From Acidimicrobiia bacterium (lineage in GTDB: Bacteria > Actinomycetota > Acidimicrobiia > IMCC26256): a DNA stretch of 5,296 bases. A model generated the notes under the pieces. The model saw nothing but the letters and a program-made list of their open reading frames with translations. It did no database searches and was not told the origin of the DNA. Numbering within the stretch: position 1 is the stretch's first letter; every line of letters begins with the position of its first letter. Shown one piece after another: positions 1-5,296 of the stretch. The DNA is taken from positions 1 through 5,296 of the forward strand of contig JALRDW010000233.1 of the NCBI GenBank assembly GCA_023262065.1, in the 5' to 3' direction. The position numbers and the translations under genes were made by a program.

Positions 1-270
1 TTCGACCAGTTTCTTGGCCAGCATCGCGAGCAGGGCCGACGCGAAGAGCGCCAACACCAGCACCAGCACGAAACCCACGGCATAACGCAGGGACGCCGAC
101 CACTCCCCCATCGGCAGCCAGGCGGCGACCTCGGGGGCCCCCCACTGCGCCAGGAGGAATGCCCCGAGCCAACCCGCCACGGACAGCACCTCGAACACCA
201 GGCCGCGCCAGAGCCCCACCCCCATGGAGAAGGTCAGGACGGCGATGAAGACCCAATCGAGGACGGCCAT
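1..270 (-). CDS. cvpA: CvpA-family inner-membrane protein, 3' end truncated by window edge
   Basis: The visible 90 residues are the N-terminal part of a CvpA (colicin V production) family protein, usually about 160-180 residues, so roughly half is missing. Helix 1 is around residues 3-20 (LDWVFIAVLTFSMGVGL). The family-typical RGLVFEVLSVAGW segment follows at 23-35, helix 2 continues to about 42, and a strongly hydrophobic helix lies at about 67-85 (YAVGFVLVLVLALFASALLA) before AKKLVE. The family is a polytopic inner-membrane protein; in Proteobacteria it often sits beside purF and is linked to colicin V export and envelope stress, but its molecular role is unsettled. ATG at 270 is chosen because an in-frame TGA lies only 9 bases upstream; no clear Shine-Dalgarno is seen. 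The gene starts 20 bases after the cofG stop. The protein resembles Burkholderiales CvpA more than actinobacterial homologues, and its Leu/Val codons (mostly CTG/GTG) differ from the CTC/GTC-rich genes to the right. Family call is firm; lineage is inference. Confidence 0.85.
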   Translation of the reverse strand, partial: MAVLDWVFIAVLTFSMGVGLWRGLVFEVLSVAGWLGAFLLAQWGAPEVAAWLPMGEWSASLRYAVGFVLVLVLALFASALLAMLAKKLVE

Positions 271-330
271 CGGCTTCGCTCAGCGCCGGGTCAGAGGGTC
301 AACACCGAGGCGACGGCTCCGGTTGCCGTG
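271..330. other. Possible join between two DNA origins (transfer boundary or assembly chimera)
   Basis: This stretch spans the last residues of cofG, the 20-base gap and the base just before the cvpA ATG. To its right the protein is FbiC/CofG-like up to about residue 390. To its left the CvpA looks betaproteobacterial and uses mainly CTG/GTG codons. The short VASVLTL tail ending at 291 could even be the end of a different protein fused in frame at the join. There is no repeat or insertion sequence at the site. The evidence is indirect and the boundary is approximate. Confidence 0.3.
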
Positions 331-1499
331 CGGGCGTCGGTCCGCAACAGGATCGGCGGAGCGGCGTCGCCGCCGGCCGACCAGACGTCGTCACGGGCGA
401 GCCACTCGGCGTCGGCCGCCCGGCGGAGCGCCGTGCGCAGCGCCGGATCGATCCACTCCTCGGACGCCGCGAACTCGGGGTACACGGTGAGGCGCGGTGC
501 GAGCGTCCGACCCGCTCGCTCCGTGGCCCGGCGCAGGACGTCGAGCGCCGGCCAGGGCCGTTCGGGGTTGACGTGGTCCGGGGTGACGGGTGACACCCCT
601 CCCCAGTCGTCGATCCCGGCGTCGATGAGCTCCGCGAGCTCATCGGGATCCGACAGGTTCGGCGGTGCCTGCACATGCATCGCCGGTCCGAGCACGATCC
701 GCGCCAACGCGACCGCGTGGAGGTACTCCTCGCGGTCGCAGGCCGGGTCACGGTGCCTCGCGGTCCCGGCCTTCGGGAGGAAGTTCTGGACGATCACCTC
801 CTGCACGTGACCGTGGCGCGCGTGCGCGTCGCGGATCGCCAGCAGGGCCTCGAGCCGCTCGGCCCGCGTCTCCCCGATGCCGACCAGGATCCCGGTGGTG
901 AACGGCACCCGGGCCCGGCCCGCGGCCTCGAGCGTGGCGAGGCGACGCTCCGGGGTCTTGTCGGGGGCTCCGTGGTGCGGACCCCCGGGCTCGCCGAGGC
1001 GGGCCGCGAGGGTCTCGATCATCATCCCCTGACTCGGGCTGTACCGACGCAGGCGGGCCAGTGCAGCCTCATCGATCGCACCGGGGTTGGCGTGGGGGAG
1101 CAGTCCGGTCTCCTCGACGACTGCGGCCGCCGCGGCCTCGAGGTAGTCGATCGTGGTGGCGTGACCGTGCGCGGTGAGCCAGGCCCGCGCCGCTGGGTAC
1201 CGGGCCTCCGGTTCCTCCCCGAGGGTGAAGAGCGCCTCGTGGCACCCGGCGGCCGCTCCGTCCCGGGCGATCGCGAGCACCTGATCGAGGTCGAGGTACG
1301 GGTGGTCGAGTCGGGCCGGCGGCTTCGCGAAGGTGCAGTACCCGCAACGATCCCGGCACAGCATGGTGAGGGGGATGAACACCTTCGGCGAGAAGGTCAT
1401 GCGGGTGCCGTGCCCGAGATCCCGCAGGCGGGCGGCCTCCGCCATGAGGTCGGCGAGCGGCGCCCCGAGGAGATCGACGTGCTCGTCGGTCACGGTCAT
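291..1499 (-). CDS. cofG: FO synthase subunit 1 (7,8-didemethyl-8-hydroxy-5-deazariboflavin synthase, CofG), stand-alone
   Basis: A 402-residue radical-SAM enzyme. With CofH it makes FO, the deazaflavin chromophore of coenzyme F420: CofH joins tyrosine to 5-amino-6-ribitylaminouracil, and CofG closes the ring to FO. The 4Fe-4S/SAM motif CX3CX2C is seen as C48-RDR-C52-GY-C55 after the strand KVFIPLTML. Other family blocks are FTLGEEPE (91-98), LLPHANPG (133-140), GILVGIGET (203-211), QEVIVQNF (233-240) and GVSPVTPDHVNPERPWP (301-317), then PRLTVYPEF (335-343). The start is ATG at 1499: an in-frame TAG lies 9 bases upstream, and a TAGGCT hexamer sits where a leaderless -10 would. In most actinobacteria this domain is the N-terminal half of FbiC (about 850 residues, CofG-CofH). 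Here the protein ends at the linker, after PPILLRTDARTATG and a short VASVLTL tail, and no CofH half follows. It is either a natural stand-alone CofG or an FbiC cut at its linker. CofH must come from elsewhere. Confidence 0.92.
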   Translation of the reverse strand: MTVTDEHVDLLGAPLADLMAEAARLRDLGHGTRMTFSPKVFIPLTMLCRDRCGYCTFAKPPARLDHPYLDLDQVLAIARDGAAAGCHEALFTLGEEPEARYPAARAWLTAHGHATTIDYLEAAAAAVVEETGLLPHANPGAIDEAALARLRRYSPSQGMMIETLAARLGEPGGPHHGAPDKTPERRLATLEAAGRARVPFTTGILVGIGETRAERLEALLAIRDAHARHGHVQEVIVQNFLPKAGTARHRDPACDREEYLHAVALARIVLGPAMHVQAPPNLSDPDELAELIDAGIDDWGGVSPVTPDHVNPERPWPALDVLRRATERAGRTLAPRLTVYPEFAASEEWIDPALRTALRRAADAEWLARDDVWSAGGDAAPPILLRTDARTATGAVASVLTL

Positions 1500-1511
1500 C
1501 GCCGGAGCCTA
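1500..1511 (-). promoter_or_regulatory. Candidate leaderless promoter -10 element for cofG
   Basis: On the minus strand, TAGGCT (1511-1506) fits the TANNNT -10 pattern and is followed by six bases (CCGGCG) and then the ATG at 1499. Transcription would therefore start at or next to the start codon. No Shine-Dalgarno precedes the ATG, which agrees with leaderless translation, common in actinobacteria. No convincing -35 hexamer is seen at 16-18 bases spacing. Confidence 0.4.
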
Positions 1512-1558
1512 GGCCGACCGCACGGTGGGGCACCCCGTCGAATGGCGGCCGGGTCTGC

Positions 1559-1570
1559 CACGATGCCGTC
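1559..1570 (+). promoter_or_regulatory. Candidate leaderless promoter -10 element for the methyltransferase-Mug gene
   Basis: CACGAT (1559-1564) keeps the two most conserved -10 positions (A at 2, T at 6) and lies exactly six bases before the ATG at 1571, the same geometry as on the cofG side. No Shine-Dalgarno is seen in the preceding 20 bases, so a leaderless message is plausible. The hexamer lacks the leading T, and the -35 is unclear (GTCGAA at 1537-1542 is a weak candidate). Confidence 0.25.
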
Positions 1571-2644
1571 ATGGACGCGACGACGGTCGGCATCTACCGC
1601 GAGCAGACGGATCGCTGGATCGCCCGTCGGCGGGCCCTCGACGTCCGGGCGGCGGCGGCACTGCGACGCGCCGCGCAGGACGGGCCGGTCGTCGACCTGG
1701 GCTGCGGCCCGGGGTTCCACGTCGACGCGCTGGGTCCGGCGCCGGTCGTCGTCGATGCGGCGGAACCCATGGTGCTCCGCTCGGTCGGCGTCGGCGGCCG
1801 GGGCGTGGTCGGGGACCTCGAACACCTCCCGTTCCGGGCCGGATCGCTCGGCGCCGCCTGGGCGTCCCGGTCCTACGTGCACGTGCCCCGGGCCCGCCTC
1901 CCGCTGGCCCTGCGCGAGCTCCACCGCGCGCTCCGGACCGGGGCGCCGATCGCCGTCACGATGATCCCGGGCGATCACGACGGTGCGGATCTGCCGGGCG
2001 ACGACTTCCCGGGCCGGTGGTTCGCCCTGTGGTCCTCCGACGACCTGCGCGACGTGGTGGAGGGTGCCGGGTTCGATGCGGTGTCCGTCGCGGGGACCAC
2101 CGGCGGGCGTCCCGGCACGGGCCGGCTCCTCGTCACGGCGCGCCGCGCCCGACGACTCGCCGACACCGTCGGGCCGGGCATGGGCCTGCTCGTGTGCGGC
2201 CTCAATCCGAGCGAGTACTCCGCCGACGCCGGCGTGCCCTACGCACGGCCGGGCAACCGGTTCTGGCCCGCCGCGCTGCGAGCCGGGATCGTCACGCGGG
2301 ATCGGGACCCCCTGCACGCGCTCACGGAGCACGGCGTCGGGTTCACCGATCTCGTGGCGCGGGCCACCCCGGCGATCACGGATCTCGACCGCGGGGAGTT
2401 CGCCGCCGGTCTCGCCCGCGTGGAACGGCTCGCGGCGCGGTCGGGGGCGCGGGTCGTGTGCTTCGTCGGTCTCGCCGGGTACCGGGAGGCGGTCGATCGG
2501 CACGCGGTCGCCGGACCGCAGCCCCACCCCATCGGCGGCGCGCGGGCCTACGTCATGCCGAGCACGAGTGGGCTCAACGCGAGGAGCCGGGTACCGGACC
2601 TCGCCGAGCACCTCGCTGCGGCCGCTGCGCTCCGCGGCGCCTGA
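1571..2644 (+). CDS. Fusion protein: class I SAM methyltransferase + Mug/TDG-type mismatch-specific DNA glycosylase
   Basis: One uninterrupted 357-residue frame carries two domains. Residues about 1-192 are a Methyltransf_11-type Rossmann methyltransferase. Motif I is DLGCGPG (42-48), the motif II acid lies in VVDAAEP (60-66), GDLEHLPF (81-88) follows, motif IV has the SYVHVP pattern (101-106), then ELHRALRTGAPIAVTMIPG (116-134) and LWSSDDLRDVVEGAGF (153-168). There is no DPPY/NPPY or PCQ motif, so it does not look like a DNA methylase; the substrate is unknown. Residues about 195-357 align along the whole length of E. coli Mug (168 aa). GLNPS (210-214) carries the predicted catalytic Asn212, YARPGNRFW (224-232) matches FAHPANRFW, GVGFTDLVARATP (255-267) matches GVTKLVDRPT, and VMPSTSGLN (328-336) matches VLPNPSGLS, the wedge/minor-groove loop. 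Mug enzymes excise U and T opposite G and start base-excision repair. ATG 1571 is the farthest upstream start. An internal ATG at 2180 has no Shine-Dalgarno, so a separate glycosylase product seems unlikely. Domain calls are firm; the benefit of fusing them is unknown. Confidence 0.9.
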   Translation: MDATTVGIYREQTDRWIARRRALDVRAAAALRRAAQDGPVVDLGCGPGFHVDALGPAPVVVDAAEPMVLRSVGVGGRGVVGDLEHLPFRAGSLGAAWASRSYVHVPRARLPLALRELHRALRTGAPIAVTMIPGDHDGADLPGDDFPGRWFALWSSDDLRDVVEGAGFDAVSVAGTTGGRPGTGRLLVTARRARRLADTVGPGMGLLVCGLNPSEYSADAGVPYARPGNRFWPAALRAGIVTRDRDPLHALTEHGVGFTDLVARATPAITDLDRGEFAAGLARVERLAARSGARVVCFVGLAGYREAVDRHAVAGPQPHPIGGARAYVMPSTSGLNARSRVPDLAEHLAAAAALRGA

Positions 2645-2645
2645 T

Positions 2646-3740
2646 TCAGCCGACGAGGCGTTCGGTGCGCCGCGCGAGCGTGTCCAGCACCTCGTCGTAG
2701 GACGCCATGAAGGATGCGACCCCCTCGCGCTCGAGGGTCGCGGTCACGTCGGCGTACGGCACCCCCGCGGCGTCGAGATCCGCGAGCACGCGGCGCGCCC
2801 CCTCGAAGTCGGCGGCGATCGTCCCCGGGCGCTGGTCGCCCTCGCCCGCCCGCAGCGCCTCGATCGATGCGGGCGCGAGCGTGTTCACGGTCTCGGGTCC
2901 GATGAGCTCGTCCACGTACAGCGTGGACGAGTACGCCGGGTTCTTCGTCGAGGTGCTCGCCCAGAGCGGGCGCTGCCGACGGGCACCGCTCGCCTCGAGC
3001 GCGGCCCAGGACGGGGTCGCGCAGTGCTCGAGGTACCGCTCGTAGGCCACCCGCGCATTGGCGACGGCCGGGAGCCCGCGCAAGGGGTGCCCCTCCGGGA
3101 GGCGCTTGTCCACCTCGGTGTCCACCCGGCTCACGAAGAACGATCCGACGGAAGCGACGGCTCGGAGAGCACCGCCGCCGGCGGCGAGCCGCTCGAGTCC
3201 CGCCTGGTGTGCATCGAGCACCGCGTCGTAGCGATCGAGGTCGAAGATCAGCGTCACGTTGACGTTGATCCCCGCCGCGATCACCTCGGTGATGGCGGGG
3301 AGGCCGGCGAGCGTCGCCGGGATCTTGATCATGACGTTCGGATGGTTCACCCTCCCGTACAGGTCGATGGCCTGCGCGATCGTGCCCTCGGTGTCGTGGG
3401 CGAGTCGGGGGGACACCTCGACCGACACGTACCCGTCCTCGCCGTCCGTCGCGTCGTACACGGGGCGCAGCAGTCCGGCCGCTGCGGCGATGTCCTCGAC
3501 CACGAGGGCCCAGAACGCGTCCTCCGTGGACGCACCCGACCGGTGCTGCTCCACCAGTTGCTCGTCGTAGCCCTCGCCGGCGGCCATGGCCTTCTCGAAG
3601 ATGGTCGGGTTCGACGTGACGCCCCGGATGCCGTCGTCACGGATCAAGGACTCGAGGACGCCGTCCCGGAGCATCTGACGCGTGAGGTTGTCGTACCACG
3701 GGCTCTGCCCGAGGCCGTTGAGCCGATCGATCCCGCTCAC
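2646..3740 (-). CDS. tal: Transaldolase
   Basis: A 364-residue cytosolic enzyme of the non-oxidative pentose-phosphate pathway. It moves a dihydroxyacetone unit from sedoheptulose 7-phosphate to glyceraldehyde 3-phosphate, giving erythrose 4-phosphate and fructose 6-phosphate. Signature 1 is GVTSNPTIF (40-48). Signature 2 holds the Schiff-base lysine K139 in NVMIKIPATLAGLPAI (135-150). The barrel strands VNVTLIFDLDRY (160-171) and VASVGSFFVSRVD (195-207) and the late ASTSTKNPAYSSTLYVDELI block (261-280) are all present. The length matches the long bacterial form, about 360-375 residues. The start is GTG at 3740: the reading frame stays open further upstream, but only as a shadow of tkt. This GTG gives the conserved N-terminus (SGIDRLNGLGQSPWYDNL), has a good ribosome-binding site, and follows the tkt stop by one base. 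It ends one base from the stop of the convergent methyltransferase-Mug gene, so any terminator must lie inside that gene. Confidence 0.95.
   Translation of the reverse strand: MSGIDRLNGLGQSPWYDNLTRQMLRDGVLESLIRDDGIRGVTSNPTIFEKAMAAGEGYDEQLVEQHRSGASTEDAFWALVVEDIAAAAGLLRPVYDATDGEDGYVSVEVSPRLAHDTEGTIAQAIDLYGRVNHPNVMIKIPATLAGLPAITEVIAAGINVNVTLIFDLDRYDAVLDAHQAGLERLAAGGGALRAVASVGSFFVSRVDTEVDKRLPEGHPLRGLPAVANARVAYERYLEHCATPSWAALEASGARRQRPLWASTSTKNPAYSSTLYVDELIGPETVNTLAPASIEALRAGEGDQRPGTIAADFEGARRVLADLDAAGVPYADVTATLEREGVASFMASYDEVLDTLARRTERLVG
2907..2931. repeat. Perfect 10-bp inverted repeat inside tal
   Basis: The arms CTCGTCCACG (2907-2916) and CGTGGACGAG (2922-2931) are exact reverse complements around the 5-base loop TACAG. 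They lie in the tal codons for the conserved SSTLYVDEL block, so protein constraint may explain the sequence. There is no T-run after it on either strand, so it is not a standard intrinsic terminator. The structure is certain; a function is not. Confidence 0.6.
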
Positions 3741-3741
3741 C

Positions 3742-5296
3742 TCAGCGCCCTCCGACCAGTGTCGTCGCACGTGCCACGACTGCGTCGACCGTGAAGCCGA
3801 AGCGTTCCAGCGCGATCGCCCCGGGCGCCGACGCGCCGAACGTGTCGATGCCGATCGTGTCGTCGGACCATCGGTCCCAGCCGAAGGTCGTCCCGGCCTC
3901 GACCGCCAGGCGCGCCACCCCGGGCGGCAGCACCTCGGCACGCTCGGCCTCCGACCGGGCGGCGAAGAGATCCCATGACGGCATCGACACCACCCGCGCG
4001 TCGATGCCGGCCGTCGCGAGCGCACCGTGCGCGTCGACGCACAACGACACCTCGGAGCCCGTGCCGATGAGGACGACGTCGGGTGCCGCACCCCGCTCGG
4101 CGACGAGCACGTACGCCCCGTCGGCCACCCCGGTCCGCGCGAGGACGTCGGTACCGGCCAGCACCGGCAGGTTCTGCCGGGACAGCACGATCGCCGTCGG
4201 TCCCTCGCCCTCGAGGTGCACCCGCCAGGCCGCGGCGGTCTCGTTCGCGTCGGCGGGCCGGATGATCCGCAGCCCGGGCATGGCCCGCAGCGCGGCGAGG
4301 TGCTCGACCGGCTGGTGGGTCGGGCCGTCCTCGCCGACCGCGATCGAGTCGTGGGACCACACGAAGGCGACCTTGGACCGGGACAGCGCGGCCACACGGA
4401 CCGCCGGACGCATGTAGTCGCTGAACACGAAGAAGGTCCCGCCGAAGGGCAGCAGGCCGCCCTCGGCCATCCCGACCATCACCGAGCCCATGGCGTGCTC
4501 CCGGACCCCGAAGTACAACTGTCGTCCCCCGGACGCCCCGCGCGCGACCACGGGTGCCCCCTTGAGGGCGGTACCCGTGTTGCCGGTGAGGTCAGCGCCA
4601 CCGCCGACGAGACCGGGCACCGCGCCGACGATCGCGTCGAGGACCCTGGCACACGCGTTGCGGGTCGCCACCGCCTCGCCCGCCGGCCACGAGGGGAGCG
4701 CTTCGTCCCACCCCGGCCGTCCCCGGCCCCGGATGCAGGCCTCGAGGTCCTCGACGCGCACCGGATCGTTCGCGCGTGCGGCGTCCCGACGGGTCGCCCA
4801 CTCGGTCCGGGCCGCCGCCCCGCGCGCACCGGCGGCCCGGTACGCGGCCAGCACGTCGTCCGGCACGGTGAAGGTCTCGTCGACCGGGAGACCGATCATC
4901 CCCTTGACGACCCGGACCTCGTCGGCGCCGAGCGGCGAGCCGTGGGCCGCTGCGGTGTCGGTGAACTTCGGTGACGGGTGACCGATGTGGGACCGCAGCA
5001 CCACGAGCGTGGGCCGGTCGATCTCGTCCATCGCCACGCGGATGCCCGCCTCGAGCGCATCGAGATCGTTGGCGACCTCGCCGATCTCATGGACGTGCCA
5101 GCCGTAGGACTCGAACCGGCGCGGGACGTCGTCGCTGTAGGAGAGCTCGGTGCCGCCGTCGATCGTGATGTGGTTGTCGTCGTAGATCACCACGAGCCGA
5201 CCCAGTCCGAGGTGGCCGGCGAGCGATGCCGCCTCGTGGCTCACCCCCTCCTGGAGGTCGCCATCGCCGACGATCGCGAAGACGCGATGGTCGGTG
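3742..5296 (-). CDS. tkt: Transketolase, N-terminus beyond window edge
   Basis: About 517 C-terminal residues of a thiamine-diphosphate enzyme that is normally about 660-680 long; roughly 150 N-terminal residues are missing. It transfers two-carbon ketol units between pentose-phosphate sugars. Residues counted from the window edge: the TPP motif GDGDLQEGVSHEA (10-22), YDDNHITIDG (38-47), the HGSPLG histidine loop (118-123), then the pyrimidine-binding domain with GGGADLTGNTGT (231-242), the catalytic Glu266 in GVREHAM (263-269), and SHDSIAVGEDGPTHQPVEHL (314-333). GTGSEVSL (411-418) opens the C-terminal domain. The reading frame is open to the edge, so the GTG at 5244 is internal, not the start: the TPP motif begins before it. 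The SHIGHPSPK loop (102-110) is of a subtype I associate with deep-branching actinobacteria and Chloroflexi. The first Gly of GGGADL replaces the Ser found in E. coli GGSADL. It is followed by tal with one base between them, forming a coupled pair. Confidence 0.95.
   Translation of the reverse strand, partial: TDHRVFAIVGDGDLQEGVSHEAASLAGHLGLGRLVVIYDDNHITIDGGTELSYSDDVPRRFESYGWHVHEIGEVANDLDALEAGIRVAMDEIDRPTLVVLRSHIGHPSPKFTDTAAAHGSPLGADEVRVVKGMIGLPVDETFTVPDDVLAAYRAAGARGAAARTEWATRRDAARANDPVRVEDLEACIRGRGRPGWDEALPSWPAGEAVATRNACARVLDAIVGAVPGLVGGGADLTGNTGTALKGAPVVARGASGGRQLYFGVREHAMGSVMVGMAEGGLLPFGGTFFVFSDYMRPAVRVAALSRSKVAFVWSHDSIAVGEDGPTHQPVEHLAALRAMPGLRIIRPADANETAAAWRVHLEGEGPTAIVLSRQNLPVLAGTDVLARTGVADGAYVLVAERGAAPDVVLIGTGSEVSLCVDAHGALATAGIDARVVSMPSWDLFAARSEAERAEVLPPGVARLAVEAGTTFGWDRWSDDTIGIDTFGASAPGAIALERFGFTVDAVVARATTLVGGR
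3748..3753 (-). promoter_or_regulatory. Ribosome-binding site that fixes the tal start
   Basis: GGAGGG on the minus strand lies inside the last tkt codons, seven bases before the GTG at 3740. The tkt TGA (3744-3742) lies between it and the start, with one base between TGA and GTG. Ribosomes ending tkt can thus reinitiate on tal, which points to translational coupling. It is the only strong Shine-Dalgarno I find at a gene start in this window. Confidence 0.8.

Noticed and set aside
55..70. CACCAG tandem units near the left end.
   Set aside because: They encode the repeated Leu-Val of the CvpA membrane helix; only two to three imperfect units.
675..1964. A 429-codon plus-strand frame antisense to cofG and running into the fusion gene.
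   Set aside because: No domain or motif is visible, and cofG on the other strand has the full radical-SAM signature set. It is a GC-driven shadow.
1571..2150. The methyltransferase domain as a DNA methylase of a restriction-modification or phage-defence system.
   Set aside because: It lacks the DPPY/NPPY and PCQ motifs, no restriction gene is adjacent, and the surrounding genes are metabolic.
2621..2638. GCCGC/GCGGC hairpin near the end of the fusion gene, considered as a terminator.
   Set aside because: Only 5 bp of stem with an 8-base loop and no T-run; expected by chance at this GC content.
3173..3186. A 14-bp GCC/GGC palindrome within tal.
   Set aside because: It is a simple-sequence product of an Ala-Gly run in GC-rich codons, with no regulatory context.
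1983..3794. A 603-codon open frame on the plus strand, spanning the fusion gene and the antisense of tal.
   Set aside because: It overlaps two genes with clear conserved motifs, and its product is low-complexity Arg/Ser/Pro/Gly with no recognisable domain. This is typical of shadow frames in GC-rich DNA.
3741..4397. An upstream extension of the tal frame to 4397 that would give a 583-residue protein.
   Set aside because: The extra 219 residues are Arg/Pro/Ser-rich noise over tkt, and the GTG at 3740 has a ribosome-binding site and yields the family N-terminus.
5242..5244. GTG as the start of a 500-residue transketolase.
   Set aside because: The TPP-binding motif GDGDLQEG begins upstream of it and the frame is open to the window edge, so the gene is cut by the edge, not short.

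Overview
The window is GC-rich DNA (my hand counts on sampled lines range from about 63 to 80% GC) and is almost fully coding, with five genes. It suggests a high-GC actinobacterium, possibly a deep-branching class such as Acidimicrobiia or Thermoleophilia. The reasons are an F420-cofactor gene of the FbiC/CofG type, the tkt-tal pair, strong GTC/CTC codon preference and leaderless-looking starts. This placement is inferred from the look of the proteins, not from a search.

Layout from left to right. The 5' 90 codons of a cvpA-family membrane protein gene run off the left edge (minus, 1-270). Upstream of it on the same strand lies a stand-alone cofG (minus, 291-1499), which encodes the radical-SAM subunit that completes the deazaflavin chromophore FO. 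A 71-bp divergent spacer (1500-1570) carries -10-like hexamers placed for leaderless transcripts in both directions. On the plus strand, 1571-2644 encodes an unusual fusion of an N-terminal class I SAM methyltransferase and a C-terminal Mug/TDG-type mismatch uracil/thymine-DNA glycosylase. It converges, with one base between the stop codons, on a minus-strand pair: transketolase (5' end off the right edge, stop at 3742) and transaldolase (2646-3740). That pair is translationally coupled and forms the non-oxidative pentose-phosphate module.

Two things deserve attention. First, the methyltransferase-Mug fusion couples a base-excision-repair enzyme to a methyltransferase that lacks DNA-methylase motifs. 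Second, the left end may be a composite. The CofG product stops about where actinobacterial FbiC would continue into its CofH half, and the next gene, cvpA, resembles betaproteobacterial (Burkholderiales) CvpA and prefers CTG/GTG codons. The left ~300 bases could therefore be a transferred segment or a chimeric assembly join, although a genuinely stand-alone cofG remains possible. I see no tRNA, rRNA, CRISPR, insertion sequence or convincing terminator.
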